Shown here: in pieces, positions 62,177 through 64,000 of the stretch | Numbering within the stretch: position 1 is the first letter of the stretch | Layout: every line of letters starts with the position of its first letter | Source: Icerya purchasi | Taxonomy: Eukaryota > Arthropoda > Insecta > Hemiptera > Monophlebidae | Length of the DNA: 64,000 bases | Assembly: GCA_039619475.1 (NCBI GenBank) | Contig: CM077115.1 | Coordinates: forward strand, 421,050,557-421,114,556 | Direction of reading: 5' to 3' | Translations under genes and position numbers: made by a program | The notes under the pieces: generated by a model | The model's input: only the letters and a program-made list of their open reading frames with translations | What the model was told of the DNA's origin: nothing | The model's database searches: none

Positions 62177-63660
62177 TCCTCCTCCGCTATTTTGGAATAT
62201 TCGTTATCCTCTCTTCATCTTTCTATTTTCTCGGAGAAGTCTGCCTCTATAGTTTTTACATTTCGCCCTTTTAATCGTTTCTGAGTTAACCTTTTCTTGT
62301 GTCAACTCCCTATTCCTCTAATTAACTTCTCCCACCTCGGTGTCATTCTAAATAGTAATTTATCTTTTTGCGATCATATCAACTATCTATGTACATCTGC
62401 TCACAAGAGATTAAATTTCCTAAAAGCGTTGTCTCCCGGAAATGGGGTGGCGATCCGTATATACTTTTCGTGCTTTATAGATCTATTATTATTTCTAAAT
62501 TCGACTATTTTCCTTTTTCTTATGCCAGTGCTCCCAAATCTCTCCTTACTAAACTTAATCGCATCCAAAACTCTTGTCTTCGCTTCTGTATTGGTGCTTT
62601 GAATTTCTCTCTAACTCCAGCTCTGCTGACCGAAGCTGGCTTCCTTCCTTTATTTATTCGAAGACTTCTCGTTCTCGTGAAAGATTTATGATTAAACGTC
62701 TTCATATCCCTTATTCGAAACTTACGAATTCCTATCAATATATTCGGGACAATTGGCGTTTCTCTCTATGAAAAATTCCAATTCTTTCTCGCATCTCCTC
62801 TCGATTTGTCCTATTTTCTCACTTCATCCTCTCCTATAACAAATCCCCATATTTCACTTACAACTCTCCTAAGCTATTCTCTATCCGCAACATCCAATTT
62901 ATCGAAATTCCTCCTATGCTCCGACTCGAAACCATCTCGTCGCCCTTCCCTAAACCCTCGTCAAATCCTATTATTCTTTATATTCGTTCCTTAATTTATA
63001 ATTTATTAACATCCCGTTCTATCCTAATTGACCTGCTCTGGATTCCAGGCCACTGCGGCATCTAACGATCTCGCCGATTCTTTGGCATGTCTAGCTGCAG
63101 TAAATCGTCGTTTCGTAGACAGATTCTCCTCCCAAAAAGACTTTGACCTCTCTCTTATCGTTTTCACCAAGACTTTTGGACTGATTTTTATCCATGTCTT
63201 TTCTCCAATCCCAATCCTAACAGCTTTTACCTTTCTCTACAACCCTCTCCAGCCCCTTCTTTCTGGTTTAATAATTTTTCCCGCATCACCCGTTCTGTTA
63301 TTTCTTCCACAATTTGCCTTCGCTTTAATCATAGTCTGCTTCTTGCCTCTCTCTTTCATTTCGATATTGTTCAGTCTCCCTTGTGTCATCCCTTTCATGC
63401 TCCTATCTTAAATTTTATCTGCGATGCAAATCACGTTCTATTCGAATGCTTTTGTATTTCCTCGGAACGCGCAGTCCTTTATTCCAATTTGCTTGGCCTT
63501 GGACTGTGCCCACTAAATTCTTGCTCTTCCATCTCCTTCTGTTGTTCACTTTATTGGCTACCTTCATTTCTTCTATTTCTAATCGCTTCCTGATATAACT
63601 TACAAAAAGTCCTACGTTTCATCATTCTGCTAGTCCTTTGTTGACAGCGCCCAAGAAAAC
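62177..63660 (+). pseudogene. Family X non-LTR retrotransposon, copy B (inverted twin of copy A)
   Basis: Starts directly after the A-rich tail of the I-like element, aligned to copy A from about 49,312 (- strand). It covers the RT thumb, RNase H end (LLWIPGHCG, NDLADSLA) and Cys/His tail. The first ~105 bp differ from copy A at about 15 positions. Positions 62,284-63,485 appear identical to 49,198-47,997 with no gap. After that, mismatches and a 17-bp deletion resume. The same frame changes are present in both copies. It ends in an A-rich run near 63,654-63,690. Confidence 0.85.
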
Positions 63661-64000
63661 AAAAAAACAAAAGAAAAAAATTTTCAGAGTTTTCTAAAAA
63701 AACGCAAAAATGGTATGCTTCCCTTTTGCGTTACAATTTTTCAAAACTAGCAGTAATTTTGTTTTGTTTTATTTTTTTCGATTTACCCAGTTTTAATATG
63801 TTTCAATCGAATTACAATTTTAATTAACGACTGAAATTCTTTGCTCGTTAAGCTTTCGCAAGTCTCCATGCCAGATTATGGATTGACATTTACCCTTTTT
63901 TTTTTTGCCAATCGTTCCTCCTTCTACTGCCTCCTACAGCCTACTCCCAATTCACAGCCCTGGTACCAATTTCTTCCCTTTTCTCGGCGCTCGGCTATTG
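63661..64000. other. Right edge, no supported gene
   Basis: AT-rich, turning pyrimidine-rich at the end. Nothing recognisable. Confidence 0.4.

Overview
This is a nuclear genomic window from an animal, most likely an insect. It is very AT-rich, with long homopolymer and (TA)n/(ATT)n tracts, GT-AG introns of up to 6 kb, and many decayed Jockey-, RTE/CR1- and RNase H-bearing non-LTR retrotransposons alongside piggyBac, hAT-like and tRNA-derived SINE copies. No bacterial-type genes, operons or CRISPR arrays are visible. The species cannot be named from the sequence alone.

Two host genes are supported, both on the + strand. The first (about 1.7-11.5 kb) is a C2H2 zinc-finger protein assembled from five exons whose intron phases agree. 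It carries five fingers, a basic nuclear-localisation-like stretch, a Pro-Lys-Gln repeat and an acidic segment that looks like a SUMO-interacting motif; its first exon appears to lie outside the window. The second (26.7-37.9 kb) is a complete four-exon GOLPH3 gene (Golgi phosphoprotein 3, called sauron in Drosophila). It encodes 285 residues and is recognisable along its whole length; the introns are about 3.9, 0.27 and 6.0 kb and contain non-LTR relics in both orientations.

Repeats by region: 3-5 kb holds a SINE with a perfect 10-bp target duplication, an orphan repeat and a hAT-like non-autonomous element. 7.7-8.2 kb holds a hAT transposase relic. 10-12.3 kb holds two short RT relics and a 37-bp minisatellite. 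15-19 kb holds a Jockey-like element (ORF1 and ORF2 relics, - strand) and an RTE-like tail. 43.3-45.5 kb holds a complete but dead piggyBac element with TTAA duplications. 47.8-64 kb is a retrotransposon graveyard: five pieces of an RNase H-bearing family (here called family X; one further piece at 24 kb), a Jockey copy nested three levels deep, and an I-like element.

The most unusual signal is a 1,202-bp ungapped, apparently identical inverted pair (47,997-49,198 and 62,284-63,485). The homologous sequence beyond both ends is clearly diverged, which looks like a gene-conversion tract or an assembly artefact. I found no convincing new multi-gene system; the stretches without features are AT-rich sequence in which I see no gene.
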